This document shows, one piece after another, positions 34,969-43,253 of a stretch of 58,385 bases of DNA. The stretch comes from Acidimicrobiia bacterium (lineage in GTDB: Bacteria; Actinomycetota; Acidimicrobiia; IMCC26256; JADLDD01): positions 1 to 58,385 of the forward strand of contig JADLDD010000053.1 in the NCBI GenBank assembly GCA_020846855.1, given 5' to 3'. Position numbers and translations under genes: made by a program. The notes beneath the pieces are model-generated. The model saw only the letters and a program-made list of their open reading frames with translations. It did not search any database and was not told where the DNA came from. The first letter of the stretch is position 1. Every line of letters begins with the position of its first letter.

Positions 34969-35562
34969 CTACGGGACCACCTCGCCGTCGAGGACCTCGC
35001 GCGCGACCTCGTGGATGCGCAGCCTCCGGTTCATGGCCTGCGTCTGGAGGAAGCGCCACGCCTCGTGCTCGCTCATGCCGTGACCGTCCATGAGGCGGCC
35101 CTTGGCCCGGTCGACCAGCTTGCGGGCCTCGAGCCGCTCGGAGAGGTCGCCGACCTCCTGCTCGAGCGCGTTCAGCTCCGCGTAGCGACCGAGGGCCACC
35201 TCCACGGCCGGGACCAGGTCGCTGCGCTGGACGGGCTTGACCAGGTAGCCGATCGCGCCGGCGTCGCGGGCCTGCTCGATGAGGTCGCGCTGGGAGAACG
35301 CGGTCAGCACCACCACGGCGCACAGGCGCTCCGCCGCGAGGGCACGAGCGGCGGCGAGGCCGTCGAGGCCAGGCATCTTGATGTCGAGGATCGCGAGGTC
35401 GGGCCGCAGCTCGCGGATCTGCTCGACGGCCTCGTCGCCCCGGCCGCAGTCGCCCACGACGTCGTAGCCCTCCTCTTCGAGCATCTCGCGGAGATCGAGG
35501 CGGATGATAGCTTCATCCTCGGCGATGAACACCCGGGGGGGATCGACGTCGGCGGGGGCCAT
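34969..35562 (-). CDS. ANTAR-domain response regulator (PdtaR-like)
   Basis: A 197-residue RNA-binding antitermination regulator. The receiver domain (about 8-125) has the phospho-acceptor in LAILDIKMPGLDG, acidic pocket EDE (15-17) and the conserved VKPV lysine. A short coiled linker leads to the ANTAR domain (about 135-190) with KLVDRAKGRLMDGHGMSEHEAW and a terminal three-helix unit. In mycobacteria the partner kinase is PdtaS, not found in this window. GGAG lies 4 bases before ATG 35562. The stop is TAG. Neighbours are a coiled-coil gene upstream and the acyltransferase downstream. Confidence 0.93.
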   Translation of the reverse strand: MAPADVDPPRVFIAEDEAIIRLDLREMLEEEGYDVVGDCGRGDEAVEQIRELRPDLAILDIKMPGLDGLAAARALAAERLCAVVVLTAFSQRDLIEQARDAGAIGYLVKPVQRSDLVPAVEVALGRYAELNALEQEVGDLSERLEARKLVDRAKGRLMDGHGMSEHEAWRFLQTQAMNRRLRIHEVAREVLDGEVVP

Positions 35563-35629
35563 GGAGCTCCAGTCCTGCGGGGTCGGGCCAGGTACGGCGG
35601 GCGGGGGCGGCGGGAGGCGGCGGGCGGCG

Positions 35630-35929
35630 TCAGCCGTGACTCAGCTCGGCCGACATCCGGTCGAGGAGGTCGTCCTGCTCGCGGAGCAGGTCGGCGACGG
35701 TGCGGCGCAGCGCGTCGTGCTGGCGGGCCGCGGCGTCGGCGTGGCGGCGGGCGTCGCGGGCCTCGACGTCGCCGAGGGGCGTCTCCGACACCAGGGCCCG
35801 CATCCGGGCGTCGTCGGCCTCCTCCTCGAGGAACGAGAGCTGCTCCTCGGCGACGGCCAGCTCCGCGCGGAGCCTCTTGAGACGCTCGCTGACGTCGACG
35901 AGGCGTCGTTGCAGCACCGATGGGGTCAT
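35630..35929 (-). CDS. Small coiled-coil protein
   Basis: A 99-residue acidic, entirely helical protein, with heptad-like leucines from residue 5 to 60 (LQRRLVDVSERLKRLRAEL, then EEQLSFLEEEADD) and a second helix at 60-95. I do not recognise the family. The gene has clear coding bias and a convincing TAGAAT box 7 bases before its ATG, so it is likely real. It precedes the ANTAR regulator by 67 bases on the same strand and may be co-transcribed with it. Confidence 0.72.
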   Translation of the reverse strand: MTPSVLQRRLVDVSERLKRLRAELAVAEEQLSFLEEEADDARMRALVSETPLGDVEARDARRHADAAARQHDALRRTVADLLREQDDLLDRMSAELSHG

Positions 35930-35936
35930 CGACGGG

Positions 35937-35942
35937 ATTCTA
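35937..35942 (-). promoter_or_regulatory. -10 box of the coiled-coil gene (leaderless)
   Basis: TAGAAT on the minus strand lies 7 bases before ATG 35929. It is one of the clearest -10 boxes of the window. Confidence 0.55.
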
Positions 35943-36022
35943 GCGATGCCGACCGCCGGGCGATCCGGCGCGGACCGCCCGGCGGCGGGCGCCTAACCGC
36001 CGCGATGTGGCACCTTGTCGCC

Positions 36023-37180
36023 ATGAGGCATCCCGTCTTCACGCCCGAGCACGACGAGCTCCGCCTGGCCGCCCGGCGCTTCGTCGACACCGAGATCCGG
36101 CCCCACGTCCCCGACTGGGAGGAGACCGGCCTGTTCCCCGACGACGTCTTCCGGCGCTGCGGTGAGCTCGGGTTCCTGGGCCTCCACTACCCGGAGAGGT
36201 GGGGCGGTTCGGGCGGCGACCTGGCGTCGGGTCTGGTCTTCCTCGAGGAGCTCGGGCGCTGCGGTGCGGGTGGGATACCGATGGCCATCGGCGTGCAGAC
36301 CCACATGTGCACACCCGCGCTGGCCGAGTACGGGAGCGACGACCTGCGGGAGCGCTACCTCCGCCCGGCGATCGCCGGCGAGAAGATCGGCGCGATCGCC
36401 ATCACCGAGCCCGATGCCGGCTCCGACGTGGCCGCCGTCGCCACCACCGCCCGCCGCGACGGCGACGAATGGGTGGTGAACGGCGCCAAGATGTTCATCA
36501 CCAACGGCACGCGGGCCGACTTCCTCACCCTCGTCGCCCAGACCGAGCGGGGATCCTCCCATCGCGGCATCTCGCTGTTCGTCGTCGACGCCGACGCGCC
36601 CGGTGTGGCCGTCTCCCGGAAGCTGGCCAAGCTGGGGATGCTCTCCAGCGACACCGCCGAGCTCTCCCTCACCGACGTCCGGGTACCGCACGGGAACCTG
36701 ATCGGCGGCGAGCCGGGGCAGGGCTTCGCCCAGCTCATGTGGCAGCTCCAGTACGAGCGCCTGTCGGGCGCGGCGATCGGGATCGGCCAGGCCGACGACG
36801 TGCTGGCCCAGACCATCGCGTACGCCCGCGAGCGGCACACCTTCGGGCGACCCATCGCCGACCACCAGGTGATCGCCCACCAGCTCGCCGACGCCGCCAC
36901 CGAGCTCGAAGCCGGCCGGAGCCTCCTCTACGACACGGTCTGGCGTATCCAGCAGGGCGAGTACCCCGTGGCGGAGATCTCGATGGCGAAGAAGTACGTG
37001 GCCCAGATGGGCAACCGGCTCGTGGATCGTTGCCTCCAGGTCCACGGCGGGATGGGATACATGGCCGAGACGCCCGTGAGCCGCGCCTTTCGTGACGCGC
37101 GCCTGTGGCGCATCGGGGCCGGCACCGACGAGATCATGAACAACGTGATCGCCAAGCGCCTCGGGATCAGCGCCGGCTAG
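36023..37180 (+). CDS. Acyl-CoA dehydrogenase
   Basis: A 385-residue FAD flavoenzyme for alpha-beta oxidation of acyl-CoAs. Key segments are AITEPDAGSDVAAVATTA (about 128-145) and NGAKMFITNGTRAD at the FAD site. The position of the medium-chain catalytic Glu is Ala here (IGAGTDEI in place of IYEGT). Isovaleryl- and long-chain-type enzymes instead use a Glu in helix G, and one is present here in YERLSGAAIG near 250. So a branched- or long-chain substrate is likely. ATG 36023 is chosen for its family-like MRHPVFTPEHDELR start; ATG 36005 is in frame and possible. The stop is TAG. Confidence 0.93.
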   Translation: MRHPVFTPEHDELRLAARRFVDTEIRPHVPDWEETGLFPDDVFRRCGELGFLGLHYPERWGGSGGDLASGLVFLEELGRCGAGGIPMAIGVQTHMCTPALAEYGSDDLRERYLRPAIAGEKIGAIAITEPDAGSDVAAVATTARRDGDEWVVNGAKMFITNGTRADFLTLVAQTERGSSHRGISLFVVDADAPGVAVSRKLAKLGMLSSDTAELSLTDVRVPHGNLIGGEPGQGFAQLMWQLQYERLSGAAIGIGQADDVLAQTIAYARERHTFGRPIADHQVIAHQLADAATELEAGRSLLYDTVWRIQQGEYPVAEISMAKKYVAQMGNRLVDRCLQVHGGMGYMAETPVSRAFRDARLWRIGAGTDEIMNNVIAKRLGISAG

Positions 37181-37280
37181 ACGCGCCGGGGGCACCGCCG
37201 GCGACGTGCCGCTGAGCGCTCCCCCGACCGCGAAGCGTGACCCCGGCGACCCGCGCGCCGGATCAGCCCGTCGCGGGCGG

Positions 37281-37286
37281 TAACCT
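37281..37286 (+). promoter_or_regulatory. tRNA-Leu -10 box
   Basis: TAACCT lies 10 bases before the tRNA 5' end. The rest of the 37181-37296 gap shows nothing else. Confidence 0.4.
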
Positions 37287-37296
37287 GCCGGGCCGC

Positions 37297-37380
37297 GCCC
37301 GGATGGCGGAGTCGGCAGACGCGGCGGACTCAAAATCCGCTGCCCGTGAGGGCGTGTGGGTTCGAATCCCACTCCGGGCA
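37297..37380 (+). tRNA. tRNA-Leu (anticodon CAA)
   Basis: An 84-nt class II tRNA. The acceptor stem GCCCGGA pairs with TCCGGGC (discriminator A at 37380). The anticodon loop reads CTCAAAA inside the stem GCGGA/TCCGC, giving anticodon CAA for TTG codons. A long variable arm (TGCCCGTGAGGGCGT) and the T loop TTCGAAT are present. CCA is not encoded. Confidence 0.98.
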
Positions 37381-37510
37381 CCCAGGGCCCACCGGCGTGG
37401 AGCACCAGGACACCCCCCAGGCCCAGGCCACCACACCCCGACGGCGACCCGAGGCCCCCAACCCACCCCGCAGCCATGAGAGCCATCCCACCACCGACCC
37501 GGACGAAGGC

Positions 37511-38041
37511 GTGATCGTCGTACTGAGCCTCGCACCTACCCTCGCCATCGGCATCGCCGTGGCGTCGTTGATCGCCATCGCGGTGATCGTCGTGGCACCG
37601 TGGCCGGAGGTGCGGGCCGAACCCCCCCTCGACGAGACCGTGGAGAGCCGCCTGCTCCTCGGCGAGGACCCGGCCCAGGTCGCCGCCGACTCGCCCGGGT
37701 CGGAAGCGCGGACCGACGTGGGCGCCTTCCCCCCCGACGCCGACTGGGAGCCGTCCTCGGTCAACACCGCGCAGCTCCGTGCCATCCCACCCCCGCTGCC
37801 CAGCCCCACGAACGCGCTGATCCTCGGCGTGCTCTCGTTCCTCATCGTCCCGATCGGCTCGCTGGTGCTGCCGATCGGAGTCGTCGCCGCGGTGATCGCG
37901 TCGCGTGTCCTCTCGGCCGCCCGCCTCCAGTTCGCGACGCTGGAGGTGGAGCTCACCGGCGCCTTCCGGACCGCCGCCGCCCTGGCGATCGTGGGCGCGG
38001 CGACGGCCGTCGTCCTTTCGCTCGTGCTGAGCCTGACCTAG
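37511..38041 (+). CDS. Small integral membrane protein (DUF4190-like)
   Basis: A 176-residue membrane protein of unknown function. A first span (about 4-28, LAPTLAIGIAVASLIAIAVI) is followed by a hydrophilic loop with acidic residues (28-95). Two further spans near 100-130 and 150-175 resemble the Gly/Leu/Val-rich pairs of DUF4190 proteins. The start is uncertain: GTG 37511 gives a compact protein, and the frame is open further upstream into the tRNA, which cannot be coding. The TAG stop overlaps the ribosome site of acpP (TAGGAG), implying one operon with acpP. Confidence 0.68.
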   Translation: MIVVLSLAPTLAIGIAVASLIAIAVIVVAPWPEVRAEPPLDETVESRLLLGEDPAQVAADSPGSEARTDVGAFPPDADWEPSSVNTAQLRAIPPPLPSPTNALILGVLSFLIVPIGSLVLPIGVVAAVIASRVLSAARLQFATLEVELTGAFRTAAALAIVGAATAVVLSLVLSLT

Positions 38042-38050
38042 GAGCAACGG

Positions 38051-38293
38051 ATGTCACGGGAGGAGATCCTGGCCACCCTCCGGGACCTGGCCGCCGAGGT
38101 GCTGGGGGCCGACCCGTCCAGCATCACCGAGGACGCCCGCCTCGCCGAGGACCTCGACGCCGACAGCCTCGACCTGGTCGAGATGGTCATGGCGCTCGAG
38201 GACCACTACGGGATCGAGATCCCCGAGGACGACCTCGAGGGCGTCACCACCGTGGGCCAGACCATCGACGTGGTGGTCGCCCGCGTCGCCTGA
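38051..38293 (+). CDS. acpP: Acyl carrier protein
   Basis: An 80-residue carrier of growing acyl chains. The phosphopantetheine attachment serine is in DADSLDLVEMVMALED, around residue 39, with the typical acidic helix II. GGAG stands 6 bases before ATG 38051 and overlaps the stop of the membrane protein gene. The next gene is fabI, 82 bases on. Both support a role in type II fatty-acid synthesis rather than polyketide synthesis. Confidence 0.96.
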   Translation: MSREEILATLRDLAAEVLGADPSSITEDARLAEDLDADSLDLVEMVMALEDHYGIEIPEDDLEGVTTVGQTIDVVVARVA

Positions 38294-38375
38294 CCGCCCG
38301 CCGGTCAGAGGGCTCGCAGCGCGGCCTCCCCCCGGGGCGACCGGACGCGTCGAAGCGCCCTAGGGAGGTGGGAGA

Positions 38376-39134
38376 ATGCTGCACGGCAAGAGGATCCTGG
38401 TGACCGGTGTGCTCACCGAGGCGTCGATCGCGTTCTCGGTCGCGCGGCTGGCGCAGGAGAACGGGGCCGAGGTCGTCCTCAGCTCGTTCGGGCGCGCCAA
38501 GCGGCTGACCGACCGGATCGCGGGCCGACTGCCCCGGACCCCACCCGTGGTCGAGCTCGACGTCAACGACCCCGACGACCTCGCCGCCCTGGCCGACCGG
38601 GTCGGAGGACCGCTCGACGGCGTGCTCCACGCGGTGGCGTTCGCGCCCGAGTCGGCCCTGGGCGGCCGGTTCCTCGACACCCCCTGGGACGACGTCGCGG
38701 TCGCGCTGCGGACGTCGGCCTACTCTCTCAAGGCCCTGGCCATGGCCGTGCGGCCGCTCATGGAGGGGCGGAGCGGGTCGATCGTGGCCCTCGACTTCGA
38801 CAACCGGAGCCAGGCCTGGCCGATGTACGACTGGATGGGCGTGGCGAAGGCGGCGCTGGAGTCGACGGCCCGCTACCTGGCCCGGTACCTCGGGCCCGGG
38901 GGGATCCGGGTCAACCTCGTGTGCGCCGGACCGCTGCGGACCATGGCCGCCCGGGGCATCCCGGGGTTCGGCGACGTGGAGCAGGTCTGGGCCGAGCGGG
39001 CCCCGCTGGGCTGGGACGCCGGTGACGCCGAACCGGCGGCCCGGGCCTGCGTGGCCCTGCTGTCGGACTGGTTCCCCGCCACCACCGGCGAGATGATCCA
39101 CGTAGACGGCGGCGCGCACGCCGTAGGGGCCTGA
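38376..39134 (+). CDS. fabI: Enoyl-[acyl-carrier-protein] reductase (InhA-type FabI)
   Basis: A 252-residue NADH-dependent enzyme that finishes each fatty-acid elongation cycle. The short-chain dehydrogenase fold begins with GKRILVTGVLTEASIAF. The catalytic pair is in MYDWMGVAKAALES, with Tyr and Lys seven apart, the FabI/InhA spacing. At the InhA Ser94 position (VHSIGFMP) this protein has Ala (LHAVAFAP), which may change inhibitor binding; that is an inference. A strong GGGAGGTGGGAG Shine-Dalgarno precedes ATG 38376. Confidence 0.95.
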   Translation: MLHGKRILVTGVLTEASIAFSVARLAQENGAEVVLSSFGRAKRLTDRIAGRLPRTPPVVELDVNDPDDLAALADRVGGPLDGVLHAVAFAPESALGGRFLDTPWDDVAVALRTSAYSLKALAMAVRPLMEGRSGSIVALDFDNRSQAWPMYDWMGVAKAALESTARYLARYLGPGGIRVNLVCAGPLRTMAARGIPGFGDVEQVWAERAPLGWDAGDAEPAARACVALLSDWFPATTGEMIHVDGGAHAVGA

Positions 39135-39145
39135 CCGGCCGCTCC

Positions 39146-39151
39146 TAGGAT
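39146..39151 (+). promoter_or_regulatory. -10 box of the MFS gene (leaderless)
   Basis: TAGGAT is 7 bases before GTG 39159 and overlaps the alternative ATG at 39150, which argues for the GTG as the start. Confidence 0.45.
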
Positions 39152-39158
39152 GCGGCCC

Positions 39159-40745
39159 GTGCCGGGGCCCGTGACCGTTCGCGCCGACGACGCGCCCGCC
39201 GGCGTCGCGGCCCGGGCCGCCCGGGTGCTGGGGCTCGAGTCGGGCCCCGGCGGGGCGCTGGTGGGCTATCCCCACGGCCGCGAGATACGCGTCGAGGCCA
39301 CGGTCCGGCCCGACGGCGCCGGGAGCCGGGTGGACCTCACGGCCCGCGTCGAGGCCCGCGTGCCGTACTTCGACTGGTTCTTCGGCCCGATCCTCCGCCG
39401 GCGGTGCCGCCGGGTGCTCCGCCACTGCGCGGCGGTCCTGACCGACGCCGACGACGACATCCGGCCCCTCCGGTCGTCGTACTTCCTACCGCCCGTCCCC
39501 TTCGACGACGAGCAGATCACCCTCCTGGCGTCGGCCTGCGCTCTCGGGGCGCTCTGCTCCTTCGGCTCGGCGCTGTTCGGCCAGAACGCCAACTCCGTCG
39601 CCGACGCCTTCGGCTCCCACGACGCGACGCTGGGGACGTCGCTGGCGATCACGCGGGCGGGGGTCCTCGTCGCCCTGGTGGTCGCGGCCCTCGCCGACCG
39701 GTACGGCCGGCGGGCGGTGGTCGCGGCCGGCTTCGGAGGCGTAGGCCTCGCCAACGCCGCCACCGCCCTGGCCCCGAACCTCGCGTTCTTCACCGGGTCC
39801 CAGCTCCTCACCCGCGCCTTCGTGCAGGCGACGCTGGTGGTCGCCGGCATCGCGGTGGTCGAGGAGGCGCCCGAGCGCGCCCGGGCCTACGCCGCCACGA
39901 TGTTCGCCCTCGCCAGCGGTGCGGGCTTCGCTCTGTCGGTGATCCTCCTGCCCATCGCCGACCTCGGCCCCCAGGCCTGGCGCGTCTCCTTCGCGGTGAG
40001 CGGACTGACCGTGCTGCTGCTCCCGGCGCTGGTCCGGTCCTTCCCCGAGACCCGGCGATACCGCCGCGTGGTGGGCGAGGCGGTCAGCCGCGGCCGCCTC
40101 CGCACGCTTCGGGACCGGTCGTACGCGTCGCGCTTCGCGCTCCTCGGGGGGATCGCCTTCCTCACGGGGGTCTTCAGCGCTCCCTCCGCGCAGCTCACGA
40201 ACCGCTTCCTCTCCGACGACCGGGGGTTCTCGAACCTCGACGTGTCGGTGTTCCGCGCCGTGACCAACGGGATTCCGGGGCTGATCGGCGTGGTGGTCGG
40301 CGGGCGCCTGGTGGAGTCACGCGGCCGCCGGCCGGTGGCCATCTGGGCCACGGCCCTCGCCACCGCCGTCCAGGCCGCGTTCTTCCTCAGCGACGGCGCC
40401 TGGCTCTGGGTCCTCTCCGCGGTGGCGCTGCTCGGCGCCGCCCCCGCGAGCATCGCCCTGGGGACGCTCGACGCGGAGCTCTTCCCCACCGAGGTGCGCG
40501 GGACGTCGAACGCGCTGCTGCTGGTCTGTGGCGTCACGGGCGCGGTGACCGGCCTCCTCGCGTCGGGGTTCCTCGCCGACCCGCTGGGCGGCCTCGGCCG
40601 CTCCATAGCCCTGTGCGGCGCGGCGGCCATGGCCGCGGCGTTGCTCCTCGCCCCGCGCCTGCCGGAGTCGGCGTTCCACGCCCTCGACGAGGTCAGCCCG
40701 TCGCGGGTGGTGGACCCCCGGGCCCCGGCCGACGATCCGGGTTAA
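39159..40745 (+). CDS. MFS transporter with an N-terminal soluble domain
   Basis: About 528 residues. Residues about 1-105 form a soluble alpha/beta domain (VTVRADDAPAGVAARAARVLG, then EIRVEATVRPDGAGSRVDLTARVEARV) that looks SRPBCC-like. Residues about 125-510 are a twelve-span major-facilitator core with the family loop DRYGRRAVV between spans 2 and 3 and PETRRYRR after span 6. The second half carries ESRGRRPVA and a sugar-porter-like EVRGTSNA. The substrate is unknown. This domain pairing is unusual for MFS proteins. GTG 39159 is preferred over ATG 39150 because of the overlapping -10 box. Confidence 0.83.
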   Translation: MPGPVTVRADDAPAGVAARAARVLGLESGPGGALVGYPHGREIRVEATVRPDGAGSRVDLTARVEARVPYFDWFFGPILRRRCRRVLRHCAAVLTDADDDIRPLRSSYFLPPVPFDDEQITLLASACALGALCSFGSALFGQNANSVADAFGSHDATLGTSLAITRAGVLVALVVAALADRYGRRAVVAAGFGGVGLANAATALAPNLAFFTGSQLLTRAFVQATLVVAGIAVVEEAPERARAYAATMFALASGAGFALSVILLPIADLGPQAWRVSFAVSGLTVLLLPALVRSFPETRRYRRVVGEAVSRGRLRTLRDRSYASRFALLGGIAFLTGVFSAPSAQLTNRFLSDDRGFSNLDVSVFRAVTNGIPGLIGVVVGGRLVESRGRRPVAIWATALATAVQAAFFLSDGAWLWVLSAVALLGAAPASIALGTLDAELFPTEVRGTSNALLLVCGVTGAVTGLLASGFLADPLGGLGRSIALCGAAAMAAALLLAPRLPESAFHALDEVSPSRVVDPRAPADDPG

Positions 40746-40748
40746 CGT
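40743..40748 (+). promoter_or_regulatory. -10 box of the dienelactone hydrolase gene (leaderless)
   Basis: TAACGT overlaps the stop of the MFS gene and lies 7 bases before ATG 40756. Confidence 0.45.
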
Positions 40749-40755
40749 CGCCGGG

Positions 40756-41559
40756 ATGCCCGCCGACTCCCTTGACGACTTCGAGGCCGGAGAGTTCGAG
40801 TTCGGCGGAACGGTTCGTCCCGTCTTCCGGGGCGGCGACGGGCCGGCCGTGATCGTCATCCACGAGGTTCCGGGGATCACCCCGGCCGTCGCGGACTTCG
40901 CCCGGCGGGTCGTGGACCGCGGCTACCGGGCGGTGCTCCCCTCGCTCTTCGGGACCCCGGGGCGCGAACCGTCCGCCCCGTACCTCGCGTCGTCCCTCGC
41001 CCGGGCGTGCGTGGCGCGCGAGTTCACCGTCATGGCGCTCAACCGGACGAGCCCCGTCATCGGATGGCTCCTGGCCCTGTCCCGCGCGGAGCACGCTGCC
41101 GCCGGCGGGCCGGGGGTCGGTGTGGTCGGCATGTGCTTCACCGGGGGGTTCGCGCTCGGGATGGCGGTCGACCCCGTCGTGCAGGCCCCGGTGCTCAGCC
41201 AGCCGTCGCTGCCCTTCGCCGTGGGGGCACGCCGGCGAGAGGCGACCGGGGTGAGCGACGCCGATCTCTCGACGGTCCGCGAACGGGTGGAGAGCGGAGG
41301 CGCCTGCCTGCTCGGCCTGCGCTTCACCGCCGACAGGTTGGTCCCGGCGGAACGGTTCGCGACCCTGGCCCGCGAGCTCGGCGACGGCTTCATCGCGGTC
41401 GAGATCGACAGCGAGCCCGGGAACCCCCACGGCATACCCGCACGCGCGCACTCCGTGCTCACCGAGGACCTGGTCGACGAGCCGGGCCACCCCACCCGGG
41501 AGGCGCTCGAGCGGGTGCTCGAGTTCCTCGACCAGCGCCTCGGGCCACGCGGCTCCTGA
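40756..41559 (+). CDS. Dienelactone hydrolase family protein
   Basis: A 267-residue alpha/beta hydrolase with a cysteine nucleophile. The elbow reads GMCFTGGFALG (near residue 131), as in carboxymethylenebutenolidase. IHEVPGIT near 35 supplies the Glu that shields the cysteine. An Asp in FTADRLVPAE (about 195) and the His in RAHSVLTED (about 236) complete the triad. Without neighbouring aromatic-degradation genes the substrate is uncertain. It ends 13 bases before the convergent anti-sigma gene. Confidence 0.9.
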   Translation: MPADSLDDFEAGEFEFGGTVRPVFRGGDGPAVIVIHEVPGITPAVADFARRVVDRGYRAVLPSLFGTPGREPSAPYLASSLARACVAREFTVMALNRTSPVIGWLLALSRAEHAAAGGPGVGVVGMCFTGGFALGMAVDPVVQAPVLSQPSLPFAVGARRREATGVSDADLSTVRERVESGGACLLGLRFTADRLVPAERFATLARELGDGFIAVEIDSEPGNPHGIPARAHSVLTEDLVDEPGHPTREALERVLEFLDQRLGPRGS

Positions 41560-41572
41560 CCCGCGGTTCGGG

Positions 41573-42262
41573 TCAGCCGGCGCGTGCCGCCGCGCCGACC
41601 GGGTGGAGGGCCGAGCGCGCCACCGTGGATCCCGAGGCGTCGACGACCCTCACCACCCGCAGGGGCCAGGCCGAATCGGGAATCGCCGCCGCGAAGTGCG
41701 CGGCCGACCGCCCGACGTCGAAGCGGTGCACGTGGCTCCAGACGCGGCTGTCGTCGCGGCCGTCGAGGGTGTACGCGCCACGCGGCAGCGATCCGTCGAG
41801 GGCCACGAAGACCACATGCTCCGAGCCGGTCGGGACCACGACCGAACCCAACGGCGAGCCGTCGCGGTCGACGAGTCGGGCCTCGGTCACCGTCGCGGCC
41901 ACCCGGGGCGGCTCGCTCTCGGCGAGCCGGACCCCCACCACGCGGACGATCGACGCGGCCGCCCCCACGGCCAGCGCCGCGATCAGCGCCACCGCCGTAC
42001 GCCCGACCCGGCGGCGCCACCGCGGCTCGGCGGCCCCCATCCGCTCCAGCGTCCGGCGCTCGAAGCCGACCGGGGGATCGGCCTCGGCGATCAGGACCGG
42101 CAGCGCGTCGACGACCTCGGTGAGCTCGGCCAGGTAGCTGCGGCACACCGCGCACGACCCGAGGTGCTCGAGCGCCTCGGCCCGTTCGGTGCCGCCCAGC
42201 ACGTCGAGAGCCATCTCGGGCGCCCGGGCGCGGGTCTCGACGCAGGTGTAGGCGCTGCTCAC
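41573..42262 (-). CDS. Probable anti-sigma factor with one transmembrane span
   Basis: A 229-residue protein. The N-terminal domain (about 1-60) has HLGSCAVCRSYLAEL, the HxxxCxxC part of zinc-binding anti-sigma folds, although the spacing upstream is not fully classical. One span at about 88-110 (VALIALAVGAAASIVRVVG) leads to an extracytoplasmic beta-rich domain (110-229) resembling the anti-sigma-K C-terminal (RskA-like) domain. GTG 42262 overlaps the sigma factor stop as GTGA, so the pair is translated together, as expected for a stoichiometric regulator pair. Confidence 0.85.
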   Translation of the reverse strand: MSSAYTCVETRARAPEMALDVLGGTERAEALEHLGSCAVCRSYLAELTEVVDALPVLIAEADPPVGFERRTLERMGAAEPRWRRRVGRTAVALIAALAVGAAASIVRVVGVRLAESEPPRVAATVTEARLVDRDGSPLGSVVVPTGSEHVVFVALDGSLPRGAYTLDGRDDSRVWSHVHRFDVGRSAAHFAAAIPDSAWPLRVVRVVDASGSTVARSALHPVGAAARAG

Positions 42263-42828
42263 GCTCGCCCGCCCTCACCCCGCCCGCCTTCGCGGGCGAG
42301 GGCCGAGTGCAGCCGCAGCATCGCGGCGCGGATCCGGCTCTGCGCGGTGAAGACCGGGACGCCGACGCGAGCCCCCACCTCCGCCGCGGTCAGGCCCTGG
42401 AACTCGGCCAGGCTCAGGGCCCGGCGCTCGTCCGGCGGCAGGTGGTCGAGCGCGTCGCGCAGGCGGACGATGTCGTCGCCCATCGTCGCCGCCTCCTCGG
42501 GCCCACCCCCGGTGTCGTCGGCCGGAAGCGTGCCGGCGGGGTCGAGCGGCCGCCCCGGCCCGAGCGCCAGGTGCTCGATGGCCACGCTGCGGCAGATCGA
42601 GAGGACCCAGGTCGGCACCGTCCCTCGGCGCGGGTCGTAGGTGGACGCGTGACGCCACACCCGGACGAACGCCTCCCGCGCCACCTCCTCGGCGGCCCGG
42701 GGTTCGCCGATGATCGCGAGCGCGAGGCCGTAGACGCGTCGCTGGAAGCGCTCGACGAACGCCGCGGCGGCGTCGGGGTCACCCGCTGCCAGCCCGGCCA
42801 GGAGGGCGTCATCGGATACCGACCACAT
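42259..42828 (-). CDS. ECF-family RNA polymerase sigma factor
   Basis: A 189-residue group IV sigma factor. Region 2 (about 22-90) contains AAEEVAREAFVRVWRHASTYDPRRG and VPTWVLSICRSVAIEHL. Region 4 (about 125-180) holds LPPDERRALSLAEFQGLTAAEVGARVGVP and the DNA-reading helix TAQSRIRAAMLRL. The linker is Gly/Pro-rich. ATG 42828 is the start. It is followed by its anti-sigma gene and resembles SigK/RskA-like pairs in overall arrangement, but its regulon is unknown. Confidence 0.93.
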   Translation of the reverse strand: MWSVSDDALLAGLAAGDPDAAAAFVERFQRRVYGLALAIIGEPRAAEEVAREAFVRVWRHASTYDPRRGTVPTWVLSICRSVAIEHLALGPGRPLDPAGTLPADDTGGGPEEAATMGDDIVRLRDALDHLPPDERRALSLAEFQGLTAAEVGARVGVPVFTAQSRIRAAMLRLHSALAREGGRGEGGRA

Positions 42829-42959
42829 GGTCCACGGCCCGCCGGCGCCCCGGGACGGGATACGTCCGCAGGCACCATCAACGCTATCCCCGTCGTCACC
42901 GGGCGCAACCCCCGGGATCGGACGCCCACCCGGCCCGGGCCGCGGGGTCGCCCGGACCC

Positions 42960-43253
42960 TCAGAGCCGCCAGCGCCGGCGGGCGTGGGCGTGGAAGTGGT
43001 CGGGGATGTTGCGCATGACGGGGTCGACGTGGTGGTCGCCGATCACGGCCCCGGCGACCTCGCCGAGGACCCTCAGCATGTGCTCACGCTGCTCGGGCGG
43101 CGGGTCGGTGCCGTGCTCGCGCCACACCACCATGGGGACCGCGCAGACCTCGCACTCCGCGACCCAGCAGATGTCGTCCTCGTGGAACCACGGGGTCATC
43201 CGGGCCGCCTCGCAGAGGTCGCAGGGGCGCGCGGAGGGGCCGCCGGCGGTCAC
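42960..43253 (-). CDS. Small protein with two CxxC motifs
   Basis: A 97-residue protein with CDLC (near 11) and CEVC (near 35), a likely zinc or metal-binding pair. The conserved-looking stretch MTPWFHEDDICWVAECEVC is followed by PMVVWREHG and a helical end. I recognise it only as a hypothetical protein with a HIT-like or rubredoxin-like cysteine pattern; no function is known. GTG 43253 overlaps the trpA stop as GTGA, so it is produced with tryptophan synthase. The stop lies 131 bases before the sigma gene start. Confidence 0.78.
   Translation of the reverse strand: MTAGGPSARPCDLCEAARMTPWFHEDDICWVAECEVCAVPMVVWREHGTDPPPEQREHMLRVLGEVAGAVIGDHHVDPVMRNIPDHFHAHARRRWRL

Noticed and set aside
37237-37479. 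Small protein overlapping the tRNA gene
   Set aside because: The reading runs straight through tRNA-Leu and has no similarity to any known protein.
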